Source of the DNA: Archivesica marissinica
Lineage: Eukaryota; Mollusca; Bivalvia; Venerida; Vesicomyidae
DNA: 64,000 bases
Direction: 5' to 3'
Assembly: GCA_014843695.1 (NCBI GenBank)
Contig: CM026387.1
Location: 80,332,661-80,396,660, forward strand
Part shown: positions 44,291-57,829 of the stretch, piece after piece
Layout: each line of letters begins with the position of its first letter
Numbering within the stretch: the stretch's first letter is position 1
The notes under the pieces: model-generated
The model's database searches: none
Seen by the model: the letters and a program-made list of their open reading frames with translations, nothing else
Told to the model about the DNA's origin: nothing
Position numbers and translations under genes: made by a program

Positions 44291-45197
44291 AGTGTTGCAA
44301 TGATGACCAATTAACAGTAGTGATGACCAATAAGCAGTGTTGATGACCAATTAGCTGTGCTGATGACCAATTAATTAGCAGTGTTGATGACCAATTAGTT
44401 AGCAGTGTTGATGACCAATTAGTTAGCAGTGTTGATGACCAATTAGTTAGCAGTGTTGATGACCAATTAGTTAGCAGTGTTGATGACCAATTAGTTAGCA
44501 GTGTTGATGACCAATTAGTTAGCTGTGTTGTTAACAAATTAGAAAATGTTGATGACCAATTAGAGGTGTTGATCACCGATTAGAGGTGTTTATCACCGAA
44601 GTGTTGATCACTGATTAGAGGTGTTTATCACCGAAGTGTTGATCACTGATTAGAGGTGTTTATCACCGAAGTGTTGATCACCAATTAGAGGTGTTTATCA
44701 CCGAAGTGTTGATCACTGATTAGAGGTGTTGATCACCAAAGTGTCAATCACTGATTAGAGGTGTTGATCACCGATTAGAGGTGCTGATCACCAATTAGAG
44801 GTGTTGATCACCAATTAGAGGTGTTGATCACCGAAGTGTTGATCACTGATTAGAGGTGTTGATCACCAATTAGAGGTGTTGATCACCAATTAGAGGTGTT
44901 GATCACTGATTAGAGGTGTTGATCACCGAAGTGTTGATCACTGATTAGAGGTGTTGATCAGCGATTAGAGGTGTTTATCACCAAAGTGTTGATCACTGAT
45001 TAGAGGTGTTGATCACCAAAGTGTTGATCACTGATTAGAGGTGTTGATCACCGATTATAGGTGTTGATCACCGATTAGAGGTGTTGATCACTGATTAGAG
45101 GTGTTGATCACCAATTAGAGGTGTTGATCACCAATTAGAGGTGTTGATCACAGATTAGAGGTGTTGATCACCGATTAGAGGTGTTGATCACCAATTA
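44291..45197. repeat. 24-bp and 19-bp linked minisatellites (intronic)
   Basis: Left part (44340-44530): TTGATGACCAATTAGTTAGC + AGTG, 24 bp. Right part (44560-45197): ATTAGAGGTGTTGATCACC (19 bp) with GAAGTGTTGATCACTG variants. Both share GTTGAT(G/C)ACC.ATTAG, so one evolved from the other. Confidence 0.9.
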
Positions 45198-45504
45198 ATA
45201 TAATGTCCAGATTTATGTACATGTAGAAAATATTGTTACATAGGATTGATACAGTTGAGTGAATACAGACATACATTTTCCTGTCTTTTGTCATGTCATT
45301 TTGTCTTGGATTGACTAGTATACATATATACATACATTGTACCTAGTAGAATTAAAACCAATGGGCACATTTCTAGAACACTCCTATGTTATTACAGACA
45401 TTTTTCAACTTCTCAACTCACTTATGAGTGATGGTCCCCTCTCGTTTATATTATTTTTCATGTATTATGTGAAACATCAACTTTTTTACTCATGCAATGT
45501 ACTG

Positions 45505-45542
45505 TTAATTAATTAATTAAACTGTTAATTAATTAATTAATT
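45505..45542. repeat. (TTAA)n palindromic microsatellite
   Basis: Two blocks of repeated TTAATTAA separated by ACTG. Confidence 0.85.
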
Positions 45543-45744
45543 TGATTATTTCCGCCCTGAAAAACTCACATGTGTGTACATGTGTAATGTAGGAAGTCAT
45601 TACTTCAAGTGTGCATCTGTTTATTTACATAATTGACCCAGCATTTTATAATACCATATATATGTATGTAACACAATTTGTTCATTTGTTTGTCAGCTAT
45701 GTGTATATGTCATTATGTGTTGGGTCATTCAGTGGCTTGATGCT

Positions 45745-45862
45745 GTCTGTCCATCTGTATGTCCACCTGTCCATCTGTCAGTCCATCTGTATGTCCATAT
45801 GTCTGTCCATCTGTATGTCCATCTGTCTGTCCATCTGTATGTCCATCTGTCTGTCTGCACAC
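45745..45862. repeat. CTGTCCAT(C/A)TGTATGTCCAT repeat
   Basis: About six copies of a 12/24-bp unit made of GTCCATCTGTATGTCCATCT. Pyrimidine-rich, ending shortly before the 37-bp array. Confidence 0.8.
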
Positions 45863-45905
45863 ACTAATGGATATTTAGTACATGTATATGCCTCAGGAGA
45901 ACCGG

Positions 45906-48240
45906 GTAAGTGTTACAATCCCCGACTGTACATTGTCCTAGGGTAAGTGTTACAATCCCCGACTGTACATTGTCCTAGGGTAAGTGTTACAATCCCCGAC
46001 TGTACATTGTCCTAGGGTAAGTGTTACAATCCCCGACTGTACATTGTCCTAGGGTAAGTGTTACAATCCCCGACTGTACATTGTCCTAGGGTAAGTGTTA
46101 CAATCCCCGACTGTACATTGTCCTAGGGTAAGTGTTACAATCCCCGACTGTACATTGTCCTAGGGTAAGTGTTACAATCCCCGACTGTACATTGTCCTAG
46201 GGTAAGTGTTACAATCCCCGACTGTACATTGTCCTAGGGTAAGTGTTACAATCCCCGACTGTACATTGTCCTAGGGTAAGTGTTACAATCCCCGACTGTA
46301 CATTGTCCTAGGGTAAGTGTTACAATCCCCGACTGTACATTGTCCTAGGGTAAGTGTTACAATCCCCGACTGTACATTGTCCTAGGGTAAGTGTTACAAT
46401 CCCCGACTGTACATTGTCCTAGGGTAAGTGTTACAATCCCCGACTGTACATTGTCCTAGGGTAAGTGTTACAATCCCCGACTGTACATTGTCCTAGGGTA
46501 AGTGTTACAATCCCCGACTGTACATTGTCCTAGGGTAAGTGTTACAATCCCCGACTGTACATTGTCCTAGGGTAAGTGTTACAATCCCCGACTGTACATT
46601 GTCCTAGGGTAAGTGTTACAATCCCCGACTGTACATTGTCCTAGGGTAAGTGTTACAATCCATGGCTGTACATTGTCCTAGGGTAAGTGTTACAATCCCC
46701 GACTGTACATTGTCCTAGGGTAAGTGTTACAATCCCGACTGTACATTGTCCTAGGGTAAGTGTTACAATCCCCGACTGTACATTGTCCTAGGGTAAGTGT
46801 TACAATCCCCGACTGTACATTGTCCTAGGGTAAGTGTTACAATCCCCGACTGTACATTGTCCTAGGGTAAGTGTTACAATCCATGGCTGTACATTGTCCT
46901 AGGGTAAGTGTTACAATCCATGGCTGTACATTGTCCTAGGGTAAGTGTTACAATCCATGGCTGTACATTGTCCTAGGGTAAGTGTTACAATCCATGGCTG
47001 TACATTGTCCTAGGGTAAGTGTTACAATCCATGGCTGTACATTGTCCTAGGGTAAGTGTTACAATCCATGGCTGTACATTGTCCTAGGGTAAGTGTTACA
47101 ATCCATGGCTGTACATTGTCCTAGGGTAAGTGTTACAATCCATGGCTGTACATTGTCCTAGGGTAAGTGTTACAATCCATGGCTGTACATTGTCCTAGGG
47201 TAAGTGTTACAATCCATGGCTGTACATTGTCCTAGGGTAAGTGTTACAATCCATGGCTGTACATTGTCCTAGGGTAAGTGTTACAATCCATGGCTGTACA
47301 TTGTCCTAGGGTAAGTGTTACAATCCATGGCTGTACATTGTCCTAGGGTAAGTGTTACAATCCATGGCTGTATATTGTCCTAGGGTAAGTGTTGCAATGC
47401 ATGGCTGTACATTGTCCTAGGGTAAGTGTTACAATCCCCGGCTGTACATTGTCCTAGGGTAAGTGTTACAATCTCCGACTGTACATTGTCCTAGGGTAAG
47501 TGTTACAATCCCCGACTGCACATTGTCCTAGGGTAAGTGTTACAATCTCTGGCTGTACATTGTCCTAGGGTAAGTGTTACAATCCCCGACTGTACATTGT
47601 CCTAGGGTAAGTGTTACAATCCATGGCTGTACATTGTCCTAGGGTAAGTGTTACAATCCATGGCTGTACATTGTCCTAGGGTAAGTGTTACAATCCATGG
47701 CTGTATATTGTCCTAGGGTAAGTGTTGCAATGCATGGCTGTACATTGTCCTAGGGTAAGTGTTACAATCCCCGGCTGTACATTGTCCTAGGGTAAGTGTT
47801 ACAATCTCCGGCTGTACATTGTCCTAGGGTAAGTGTTACAATCCCCGGCTGTACATTGTCCTAGGGTAAGTGTTACAATCCATGGCTGTACATTGTCCTA
47901 GGGTAAGTGTTACAATCCATGGCTGTACATTGTCCTAGGGTAAGTGATACAATCCCTGGCTGTACATTGTCCTAGGGTAAGTGATACAATCCATGGCTGT
48001 ACATTGTCCTAGGGTAAGTGTTACAATCTCTGGCTGTACATTGTCCTAGGGTAAGTGTTACAATCCCCGGCTGTACATTGTCCTAGGGTAAGTGTTACAA
48101 TCCATGGCTGTACATTGTCCTAGGGTAAGTGTTACAATCCATGGCTGTACATTGTCCTAGGGTAAGTGTTACAATCCATGGCTGTACATTGTCCTAGGGT
48201 AAGTGTTACAATCCCCGGCTGTACATTGTCCTAGGGTAAG
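45906..48240 (+). repeat. 37-bp minisatellite, about 63 copies, each with a consensus 5' splice site
   Basis: Unit GGGTAAGTGTTACAATCCCC + GACTGTACATTGTCCTA. Every unit has TAG|GGTAAGT or AG-G|GTAAGT, a near-perfect U1 snRNA target, on the same strand as the flanking exons. The first 20 or so units are identical; CATGG and CCCGG variants dominate later, with a duplicated block containing GTTGCAATGCATGG. The GTAAGTG core is almost invariant (GTAAGTGA in two). It lies in the intron 41357-50195. Confidence 0.93.
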
Positions 48241-49257
48241 CTAAAGCTATAGTTCTGTCGAGAAATTATTCACATTCAGTTCTTCGCTGTTGTGATTTAC
48301 TAAACGGATGGAACTTGATATAAAAATGTCAACGTTTGAATCAATGCACAATTGACAAGTCACCTGAGAAAATGTGGAAGCATCTAATACTACTTGGCTA
48401 TTCTTGAAGCTATTTAATTTAAGATCAAATGACTGAAATGTAAGTGTCTGTGGACACAGCCGAACGACTTTTGACTGAATTCGGGATAATATTTAGAGAG
48501 TTGTTTTTTTTTCGGGTACATTTGAAAGGTTTTTGATTGCATTTTTTTTTCTTTCTCAATTTTATTGATATATATATATATATATATTATCATGCATATT
48601 ATTATTGCATTTCTTTGCTGAGACACTTCTAGTGGTTTTATAATGAGTATATATTACATATATATGAGATAGTTGCATGATAACATCCTAGAGAATATAG
48701 AAATTGACACACTCATTTTGAATGGAAAATGCACAAAAGTATTGTAATTTATAACTTTACGTACTGTCATTTTATTCAAATTGACAAATTATATTTTGAG
48801 TGTGTCCCAGTTTTCAGTTCTCCATTAGCATACCAAAACGGAAACATTTGAACATGTGAAGAGATACATTACGATATTTCATAATTACATATGTACCAGG
48901 TTACCTATTGCCAAAACTATTTGAAGATATCTATGATAGTTAGATATATATTTAATACAAACAAAATATAAATCCAAATGTTTGTCTTTACTTCATGAAC
49001 GGTTGCTCACCCCTGTATGTATTGTTACAGCACGTGTTCATGTTATTGAAAGAAAGATGCCTCTCCTTTGTGATGTTGGTGACCTCTAGTACAGTTTATA
49101 TACAAGTATTGTTTAGTCATGAAGTTCTAAGATTGCTCTCATTTCCTTATCAAATTTATCCTAGTGTTTACCTGTTCAGTAAGCCATCCGGTACAAATTG
49201 ATAATTTGCTAAATAAATATACAAAAAGGGAAGTAAATTAGTTACTAAATATGACAG
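48241..49257. other. Unique intronic sequence with (TA)n
   Basis: A (TA)n run near 48570-48590. No exon with credible borders seen. Confidence 0.35.
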
Positions 49258-50035
49258 GTCCCCCCCCCCCGTTTATGATTCCCAGCTTCAATTATGAAGT
49301 CAGTCTAGTTGACACATCCCCCCATTTATGATCCCTAGCTTCAATTATGATGTCAGTCCTTGTTGACAGATGCCCCCCCCCCCCCCCCCCCCGTTTATGA
49401 TTCCCAGCTTCAATTATGAAGTCAGTCTAGTTGACACATCCCCCCATTTATGATCCCTAGCTTCAATTATGATGTCAGTCCTTGTTGACAGATGCCCCCC
49501 CCCCCCCCCCGTTATGATTCCCAGCTTCAATTATGATGTCAGTCTTTGTTGACAGGTGCCCCCTCCCCCCCCCCATTTATCCATTTATGATTCCCAGCTT
49601 CATTATGAGTCAGTCTAGTTGACACATCCCCCCATTTATGATCCCTAGCTTCAATTATGATGTCAGTCCTTGTTGACAGATGCCCCCCCCCCCCCCCCCC
49701 CCCCCCCGTTTATGATTCCCAGCTTCAATTATGATGTCAGTCTTTGTTGACAGGTGCCCCCTCCCCCCCCCCATTTATCCATTTATGATTCCCAGCTTCA
49801 ATTATGAAGTCAGTCTAGTTGACACATCCCCCCATTTATGATCCCCAGCTTCAATTATGAAGTCAGTCTTTGTTGACAGATGCCCTCCCCCATTTATGAT
49901 TCCCAGCTTCAATTATGAAGTCAGTTTTTATTGACAGGTGCCCCCTGTGATCTATGATTACCAGCTTCAATTATGATGTCAGTCTTTGTTGACAGGTGCC
50001 CTCCACCCCTATTTATGATCAATCCCCAGCTTCAA
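49258..50035. repeat. Roughly 55-65-bp repeat with long C tracts (intronic)
   Basis: About 12 copies of TTTATGATTCCCAGCTTCAA + TTATGAAGTCAGTCTAGTTG + ACA, each joined by C-runs from 5 to about 27 (for instance 49373-49392 and 49683-49707). The opposite strand has G-runs. Length of such tracts is prone to assembly error. Confidence 0.85.
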
Positions 50036-50195
50036 TTATTATTTATACATTTCAAATAAATGTGGTTGCATGATTTGTTAATGCAACCAGTTACTGTTTG
50101 TTTATCATAGTACAAGTGCACCACAATGCTATTATTGTAAACACTGTAACTGATTCTGCATATTTAATTGATACACAATATGTCTGTACTTTCAG

Positions 50196-50272
50196 GTTGG
50201 CCATTACAATCAAATTACAATAACATTCCAAACCAAGGAGGATATGGTTGTCTTAGATATGATCAGAAACAC
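50196..50272 (+). CDS. M12B-propeptide-like gene, second internal exon
   Basis: Acceptor TCTGTACTTTCAG (ends 50195) and donor CAC|GTAAGC. It reads VGHYNQITITFQTKEDMVVL, DMIRN in phase 0 continuing from 41356, and ends two bases into a Thr codon. H...I.I.F......VLD..RN is the pattern of the second half of an M12B propeptide motif (hydrophobic beta strand, then L-x-L-x-R-N). Together with 41247-41356 it supports a latent-metalloprotease N-terminus; the zinc-binding HExxH domain is not in this window. Moderate confidence in family, good confidence in exon. Confidence 0.6.
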
Positions 50273-50317
50273 GTAAGCATATTTATGGTTTATAGTTTCT
50301 AGTAAAATTTGTACAAA

Positions 50318-50535
50318 TTTATTTTAGCTGCATGAATAATTAATTGCGAAACAAGTTGATTTAATCGTTCTTGAGACCTCATTCCTGATGGAATCTATCG
50401 CTATGAGGAAGAAAGAGGAGGTAATGTGGATTTAAGAGTCCTGCCTAAGGACATCACCGTTGTTCCCGGCAGGGTTCGAACTCACAGCCTCTCGGTAACA
50501 AGGCGGACACCGTATCGATTACATCACGAAAACTC
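50318..50535 (-). mobile_element. tRNA-SINE type V
   Basis: On the plus strand: TTGCGAAACAAG, GAGACCTCATTCCTGATGGA, GGAAGAAAGAGGAGG, CCTAAGGACATCACCG, then the reversed B box GCAGGGTTCGAACTCACAGC and reversed A box region near CACCGTATCGATTACATCA. Intronic. Confidence 0.68.
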
Positions 50536-50673
50536 CATTTATGTTTTTTCTATAGAGTATCAGTAAATGGGCCTGGTAAGGGACCGGGTAAATTGGGTAA
50601 TGGACTGAGTAAGAGGCCGGGTAAGGGGGGGCATGATGCTACTCAGACCAGAAGGGGTTTCTGCGTGTTTTCT

Positions 50674-50905
50674 TTACTTAAATTACAACGATTATTGCGA
50701 AATAATCTGTAACAAGTTATACCAATCTTGTTCGGTAGCGCGGAGGAAAGCGTATATGTGGTCTTTGGTAGTGGTTGGTTGTGGAAGGAAACCCGGAGAA
50801 AGCCTGTGACCACCATCCATCTCACATACATTTACGAGGATCAAACCTGTATTGCATTGTTGAAAAACGAGCTTGCTTATAACTGCGCTAATCAAACTGC
50901 CGGCA
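50674..50905 (-). mobile_element. tRNA-SINE type I, degraded
   Basis: CGATTATTGCGAAATAATC, GCGGAGGAAAGCGTATATGT, CCCGGAGAAAGCC, CCATCTCACATACATTTACG and AACTGCGCTAATCAAACTGC follow the type I order. Boxes are mutated. Confidence 0.6.
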
Positions 50906-51065
50906 TTTGGCATCAATTACTGTTATCTTCATAACAAGGTAACTGGATTTGAAAGAATAAAGGAATCATCATTTGAAACATGCTGGTGTTATAGAATATA
51001 GTCTTGAATTACCTGTTTACAAGTTCTATGTTCTTCTCCACATTATTGGTATTCCTGCAGTGTGT

Positions 51066-54000
51066 GACGATTGATTCTTATACCGTGATTGATTCATATA
51101 CCACGATTGATTCATATACCACGATTGATTCATATACCACGATTGATTCATATACCGTAAGTGATTGATTCATATACCACGATTGATTCATATACCACGA
51201 TTGATTCATATACCGTAAGTGATTGATTCATATACTGTGATTGATTCATATACCGTAAGTGATTGAATCATATACCACGATTGATTCATATACCACGATT
51301 GATTCATATACCGTAAGTGATTGATTCATATACCGTGATTGATTCATATACCACGATTGATTCATATACCGTAAGTGATTGATTCATATACCGTAAGTGA
51401 TTGATTCATATACCGTGATTGATTCATATACCACGATTGATTCATATACCGTGATTGATTCATATACAGCGATTGATTCATATACCGTGATTGATTCATA
51501 TACCGTAAGTGATTGAATCATATACCACGATTGATTCATATACCACGATTGATTCATATACCGTAAGTGATTGATTCATATACCGTGATTGATTCATATA
51601 CCACGATTGATTCATATACCGTAAGTGATTGATTCATATACCGTGATTGATTCATATACCATGATTGATTCATATACAGCGATTGATTCATATACCGTGA
51701 TTGATTCATATACCGTGATTGATTCATATACCGTACGCGATTGATTCATATACCGTACGTGATTGATTCATATACCGTACGTGATTGATTCATATACCGT
51801 AAGTGATTGATTCATATACCGTGAGTGATTCATATACAGCGATTGGTTCATATACCGTGATTGATTCATATACAGTGAGTGATTGATTCATATACAGTGA
51901 GTGATTGATTCATATAATGTGATTGATACATATACCGTGATTGATTCATATACCGTGATTGATTCATATACCGTGAGTGATTGATTCATATACCGTGATT
52001 GATTCATATACCGTGAGTGATTGATTCATATACCGTGATTGATTCATATACCGTGAGTGATTGATTCATATAATGTGATTGATACATATACAGCGATTGA
52101 TTCATATACCGTGAGTGATTGATTCATATACCGTGATTGATTCATATACCGTGATTGATACATATACCGTGAGTGATTGATACATATACCGTGAGTGATT
52201 GATTCATATAATGTGATTGATACATATACCGTGAGTGATTGATTCATATACCGTGATTGACTCATATACCATGATTAATACATATGCAGCGATTGATTCA
52301 TATACCGTGAGTGATTGATTCATATACCGTGATTGATTCATATACCGTGATTGATACATATACCGTGAGTGATTGATTCATATAATGTGATTGATACATA
52401 TACCGTGAGTGATTGATTCATATACCATGATTGATTCATATACCATGATTGATTCATATACCGTAAGTGATTGATTCATATACCGTAAGTGATTGATTCA
52501 TATATCGTGAGTGATTGATTCATATACCGTAAGTGATTGATTCATATACCGTAAGTGATTCATATACCGTAAGTGATTGAATCATATACCGTGATTGATT
52601 CATATACCGTGATTGAGTCATATACCGTAAGTGATTGATTCATATACCGTGATTGATTCATATACCGTAAGTGATTGATTCATATACCGTGAGTGATTCA
52701 TATACCGTAAGTGATTGATTCATATACCGTGATTGATTCATATACCGTGATTGATTCATATACCGTGAGTGATTGATTCATATACCGTGAGTGATTGATT
52801 CATATACCGTGAGTGATTGATTCATATACCATGATTGATTCATATACCATGAGTGATTGATTCATATACCATGATTGATTCATATACCGTGATTGAGTCA
52901 TATACCGTGATTGATTCATATACCGTGATTGATTCATATACCGTGAGTGATTGATTCATGTACCATGATTGATTAATATACCGTGATTGATTCATATACA
53001 GCGATTGATTGATTCATATACAGTGATTGATTTTCATTACGTGATTGATCATATACCGTGATTGATTATATGCCTGATTGATCATATACCGTGATGATTC
53101 ATATACCATGATTGATTCATATACCGTGATTGATTCATATACCGTGATTGATTCATATACCGTGATTGATTCATATACCGTGATGATTGATTCATATACC
53201 GTGATTGATTCATATACCGTGATCGATTCATATACCATGATTGATTCATATACCGTGATTGATTCATATACCGTGATTGATTCATATACCGTGATCGATT
53301 CATATACCATGATTGATTCATATACCGTGATTGATTCATATACCGTGATTGATTCATATACTGTGAGTGATTCATATACCGTGATTGATTCATATACCAT
53401 GATTGATTGATTCATATGCCGTGAGTGATTCATATACCGTGAGTGATTGATTCATGTACCATGATTGATTAATATACCGTGATTGATTCATATACAGCGA
53501 TTGATTGATTCATATACAGCATTGATTGATTCATATACCGTGATCGATTCATATACCATGATTGATTCATATACCGTGATTGATTCATATACCGTGATTG
53601 ATTCATATACCGTGATTGATTCATATACCGTGAGTGATTCATATACCGTGATTGATTCATATACTATGATTGATTCATATACTATGATTGATTCATATAC
53701 CGTGATTGATTCATATACGATGATTGATTGATTCATATGGCGTGATTGATTCATATACCGTGAGTGATTCATATACCGTGAGTGATTGATTCATATACCA
53801 TGATTGATTCATATACCATAAGTGATTCATATACCGTGAGTGATTGATTCATATACCGTGATTGATTCATATACCGTGATTGATTAATATACCATGATTG
53901 ATTCATATACCGTGAGTGATTGATTCATATACCGTGAGTGATTGATTCATATACTATGATTGATTCATATACCGTGAGTGATTGATTCATATACCATGAT

Positions 54001-54532
54001 TGATTCATATACCGTGAGTGATTGATTCATATACCGTGATTGATTCATATACCGTAAGTGATTGATTCATATACCGTGATTGATTCATATACCGTGATTG
54101 ATTCATATACCGTGAGTGATTGATTCATATACCGTGATTGATTCATATAATTGATTCATATACCATGATTGATTCATATACCGTGATTGATTCATATACC
54201 GTGAGTGATTGATTCATATACCGTGATTGATTCATATAATTGATTCATATACCGTGATTGATTCATATACCGTGATTGATTCATATACCGTGAGTGATTG
54301 ATTCATATACCATGATTGATTCATATACCGTGATTGATTCATATACCATGAGTGATTGATTCATATACCGTGATTGATTCATATACCGTGATTGATTCAT
54401 ATACCGTGAGTGATTGATTCATATACCATGATTGATTCATATACCATGATTGATTCATATACCGTGATTGATTGAGTCATATACCATGAGTGATTGATTC
54501 ATATACCGTGATTGATTCATATACTGGTATGC
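51066..54532. repeat. 18/22-bp minisatellite (GTGATTGATTCATATACC), first block
   Basis: About 180 units of GTGATTGATTCATATACC (18 bp) with a 22-bp form (GTGAGTGATTGATTCATATACC) and variants ACGATTG, GTAAGTG, AATGTG. Frames of DSYTVI, YESITV and MNQSRY are open on both strands where 18-bp units run unbroken; these are artefacts. A CCTGCAG acceptor-like site (51055-51060) precedes the array. Confidence 0.93.
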
Positions 54533-54960
54533 ATACTGCTTTACTGATGTTGCATGAAAAGGGTAATAGTTGTGGGATAGAACGACAACAGAAGAGGAGG
54601 GAAAAATGGCCAGGTAGCAGCACCTTTCTAATATGCTCTAGAAATATGCCCACAGTCAAACCTGTGTTAGTGGTCACCTGTATTAAGCAGCCAACCTGTA
54701 TTAAGCAGCCAGTTTCCAGATTCCCAATATGTTGTTTTATTATACATTTAACCTCTATTAAGTAGCCAACCTGTATTAAGCAGCCAGTTTCCAGATTCCC
54801 AGTATGTTGTTTTATTATACATTTAACCTCTATTAAGCAGCCACCTGTATGAAGCAGCCACTTTCTGCAATTCCCTTGGCTGGCTGCTTAATACACGTTT
54901 GACTGTAATCCTATAGTCACTGTCACTTGACAGCTTTTGGAGAAGAACACAGATACATAA
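54533..54960. repeat. Array spacer with family C element, copy 1
   Basis: Unique sequence TACTGGTATGCATACTGC... AAAAATGGCCAGGTAGCAGC, then a family C element (ACAGTCAAACCTGTG at 54655 to GTTTGACTGTA at 54907). The same block recurs at 57830-58214. Confidence 0.85.
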
Positions 54961-54965
54961 GCTTT

Positions 54966-57829
54966 GATTCATATACCGTACGCGATTGATTCATATACCG
55001 TACGTGATTGATTCATATACCGTACGTGATTGATTCATATACCGTAAGTGATTGATTCATATACCGTGAGTGATTCATATACAGCGATTGATTCATATAC
55101 CGTGATTGATTCATATACAGTGAGTGAATGATTCATATACAGTGAGTGATTGATTCATATAATGTGATTGATACATATACCGTGATTGATTCATATACCG
55201 TGATTGATTCATATACCGTGAGTGATTGATTCATATACCGTGATTGATTCATATACCGTGAGTGATTGATTCATATACCGTGATTGATTCATATACCGTG
55301 AGTGATTGATTCATATAATGTGATTGATACATATACAGCGATTGATTCATATACCGTGAGTGATTGATTCATATACCGTGATTGATTCATATACCGTGAT
55401 TGATACATATACCGTGAGTGATTGATACATATACCGTGAGTGATTGATTCATATAATGTGATTGATACATATACCGTGAGTGATTGATTCATATACCGTG
55501 ATTGACTCATATACCATGATTAATACATATGCAGCGATTGATTCATATACCGTGAGTGATTGATTCATATACCGTGATTGATTCATATACCGTGATTGAT
55601 ACATATACCGTGAGTGATTGATTCATATAATGTGATTGATACATATACCGTGAGTGATTGATTCATATACCATGATTGATTCATATACCATGATTGATTC
55701 ATATACCGTAAGTGATTGATTCATATACCGTAAGTGATTGATTCATATACCGTAAGTGATTGATTCATATATCGTGAGTGATTGATTCATATACCGTAAG
55801 TGATTGATTCATATACCGTAAGTGATTCATATACCGTAAGTGATTGAATCATATACCGTGATTGATTCATATACCGTGATTGAGTCATATACCGTAAGTG
55901 ATTGATTCATATACCGTGATTGATTCATATACCGTAAGTGATTGATTCATATACCGTGAGTGATTCATATACCGTAAGTGATTGATTCATATACCGTGAT
56001 TGATTCATATACCGTGATTGATTCATATACCGTGAGTGATTGATTCATATACCGTGAGTGATTGATTCATATACCGTGAGTGATTGATTCATATACCATG
56101 ATTGATTCATATACCATGAGTGATTGATTCATATACCATGATTGATTCATATACCGTGATTGAGTCATATACCGTGATTGATTCATATACCGTGATTGAT
56201 TCATATACCGTGAGTGATTGATTCATGTACCATGATTGATTAATATACCGTGATTGATTCATATACAGCGATTGATTGATTCATATACAGTGATTGATTG
56301 ATTCATATACCGTGATTGATACATATACCGTGATTGATTCATATACCGTGATTGATTCATATACCGTGATTGATTCATATACCGTGATTGATTCATATAC
56401 CGTGATTGATTCATATGCCATGATTGATTCATATACCGTGATTGATTCATATACCGTGATTGATTCATATACCGTGATCGATTCATATACCATGATTGAT
56501 TCATATACCGTGATTGATTCATATACCGTGATTGATTCATATACCGTGATCGATTCATATACCATGATTGATTCATATACCGTGATTGATTCATATACCG
56601 TGATCGATTCATATACCATGATTGATTCATATACCGTGATTGATTCATATACCGTGATTGATTCATATACCGTGATCGATTCATATACCATGATTGATTC
56701 ATATACCGTGATTGATTCATATACCGTGATCGATTCATATACCATGATTGATTCATATACCGTGATTGATTCATATACCGTGATTGATTCATATACCGTG
56801 ATCGATTCATATACCATGATTGATTCATATACCGTGATTGATTCATATACCGTGATCGATTCATATACCATGATTGATTCATATACCGTGATTGATTCAT
56901 ATACCGTGATTGATTCATATACCGTGATTGATTCATATACCGTGAGTGATTCATATACCGTGATTGATTCATATACTATGATTGATTCATATACTATGAT
57001 TGATTCATATACCGTGATTGATTCATATACGATGATTGATTGATTCATATGGCGTGATTGATTCATATACCGTGAGTGATTCATATACCGTGAGTGATTG
57101 ATTCATATACCATGATTGATTCATATACCATAAGTGATTCATATACCGTGAGTGATTGATTCATATACCGTGATTGATTCATATACCGTGATTGATTAAT
57201 ATACCATGATTGATTCATATACGATGATTGATTCATATACCGTGAGTGATTGATTCATATACTATGATTGATTCATATACCGTGAGTGATTGATTCATAT
57301 ACCATGATTGATTCATATACCGTGAGTGATTGATTCATATACCGTGATTGATTCATATACCGTAAGTGATTGATTCATATACCGTGATTGATTCATATAC
57401 CGTGATTGATTCATATACCGTGAGTGATTGATTCATATACCGTGATTGATTCATATAATTGATTCATATACCATGATTGATTCATATACCGTGATTGATT
57501 CATATACCGTGAGTGATTGATTCATATACCGTGATTGATTCATATAATTGATTCATATACCGTGATTGATTCATATACCGTGATTGATTCATATACCGTG
57601 AGTGATTGATTCATATACCATGATTGATTCATATACCGTGATTGATTCATATACCATGAGTGATTGATTCATATACCGTGATTGATTCATATACCGTGAT
57701 TGATTCATATACCGTGAGTGATTGATTCATATACCATGATTGATTCATATACCATGATTGATTCATATACCGTGATTGATTGAGTCATATACCATGAGTG
57801 ATTGATTCATATACCGTGATTGATTCATA
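54966..57829. repeat. 18/22-bp minisatellite, second block (large duplication of the first)
   Basis: From CCGTACGCGATTG (51731 and 54976) the variant order of the first block is repeated with an offset of 3245 bp. By the spacer the offset is 3308, because 18-bp units near 56400-56930 expanded. The run 56294-57043 is an almost pure 18-bp array with a CGATTC/ACCATG superpattern. Confidence 0.93.

Noticed and set aside
45906..48240. CRISPR-like regular array
   Set aside because: Units are contiguous 37-bp copies without spacers, in eukaryotic DNA; this is a minisatellite.
51055..51075. Exon starting at CCTGCAG|TGTGTGA as continuation of the exon ending 50272
   Set aside because: In the required phase it meets TGA after two codons; kept only as an unlikely alternative 3' end.
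53014..57084. Frames encoding YESITV, MNQSRY and DSYTVI repeats on both strands
   Set aside because: By-product of an 18-bp unit; the 22-bp variants break every frame.
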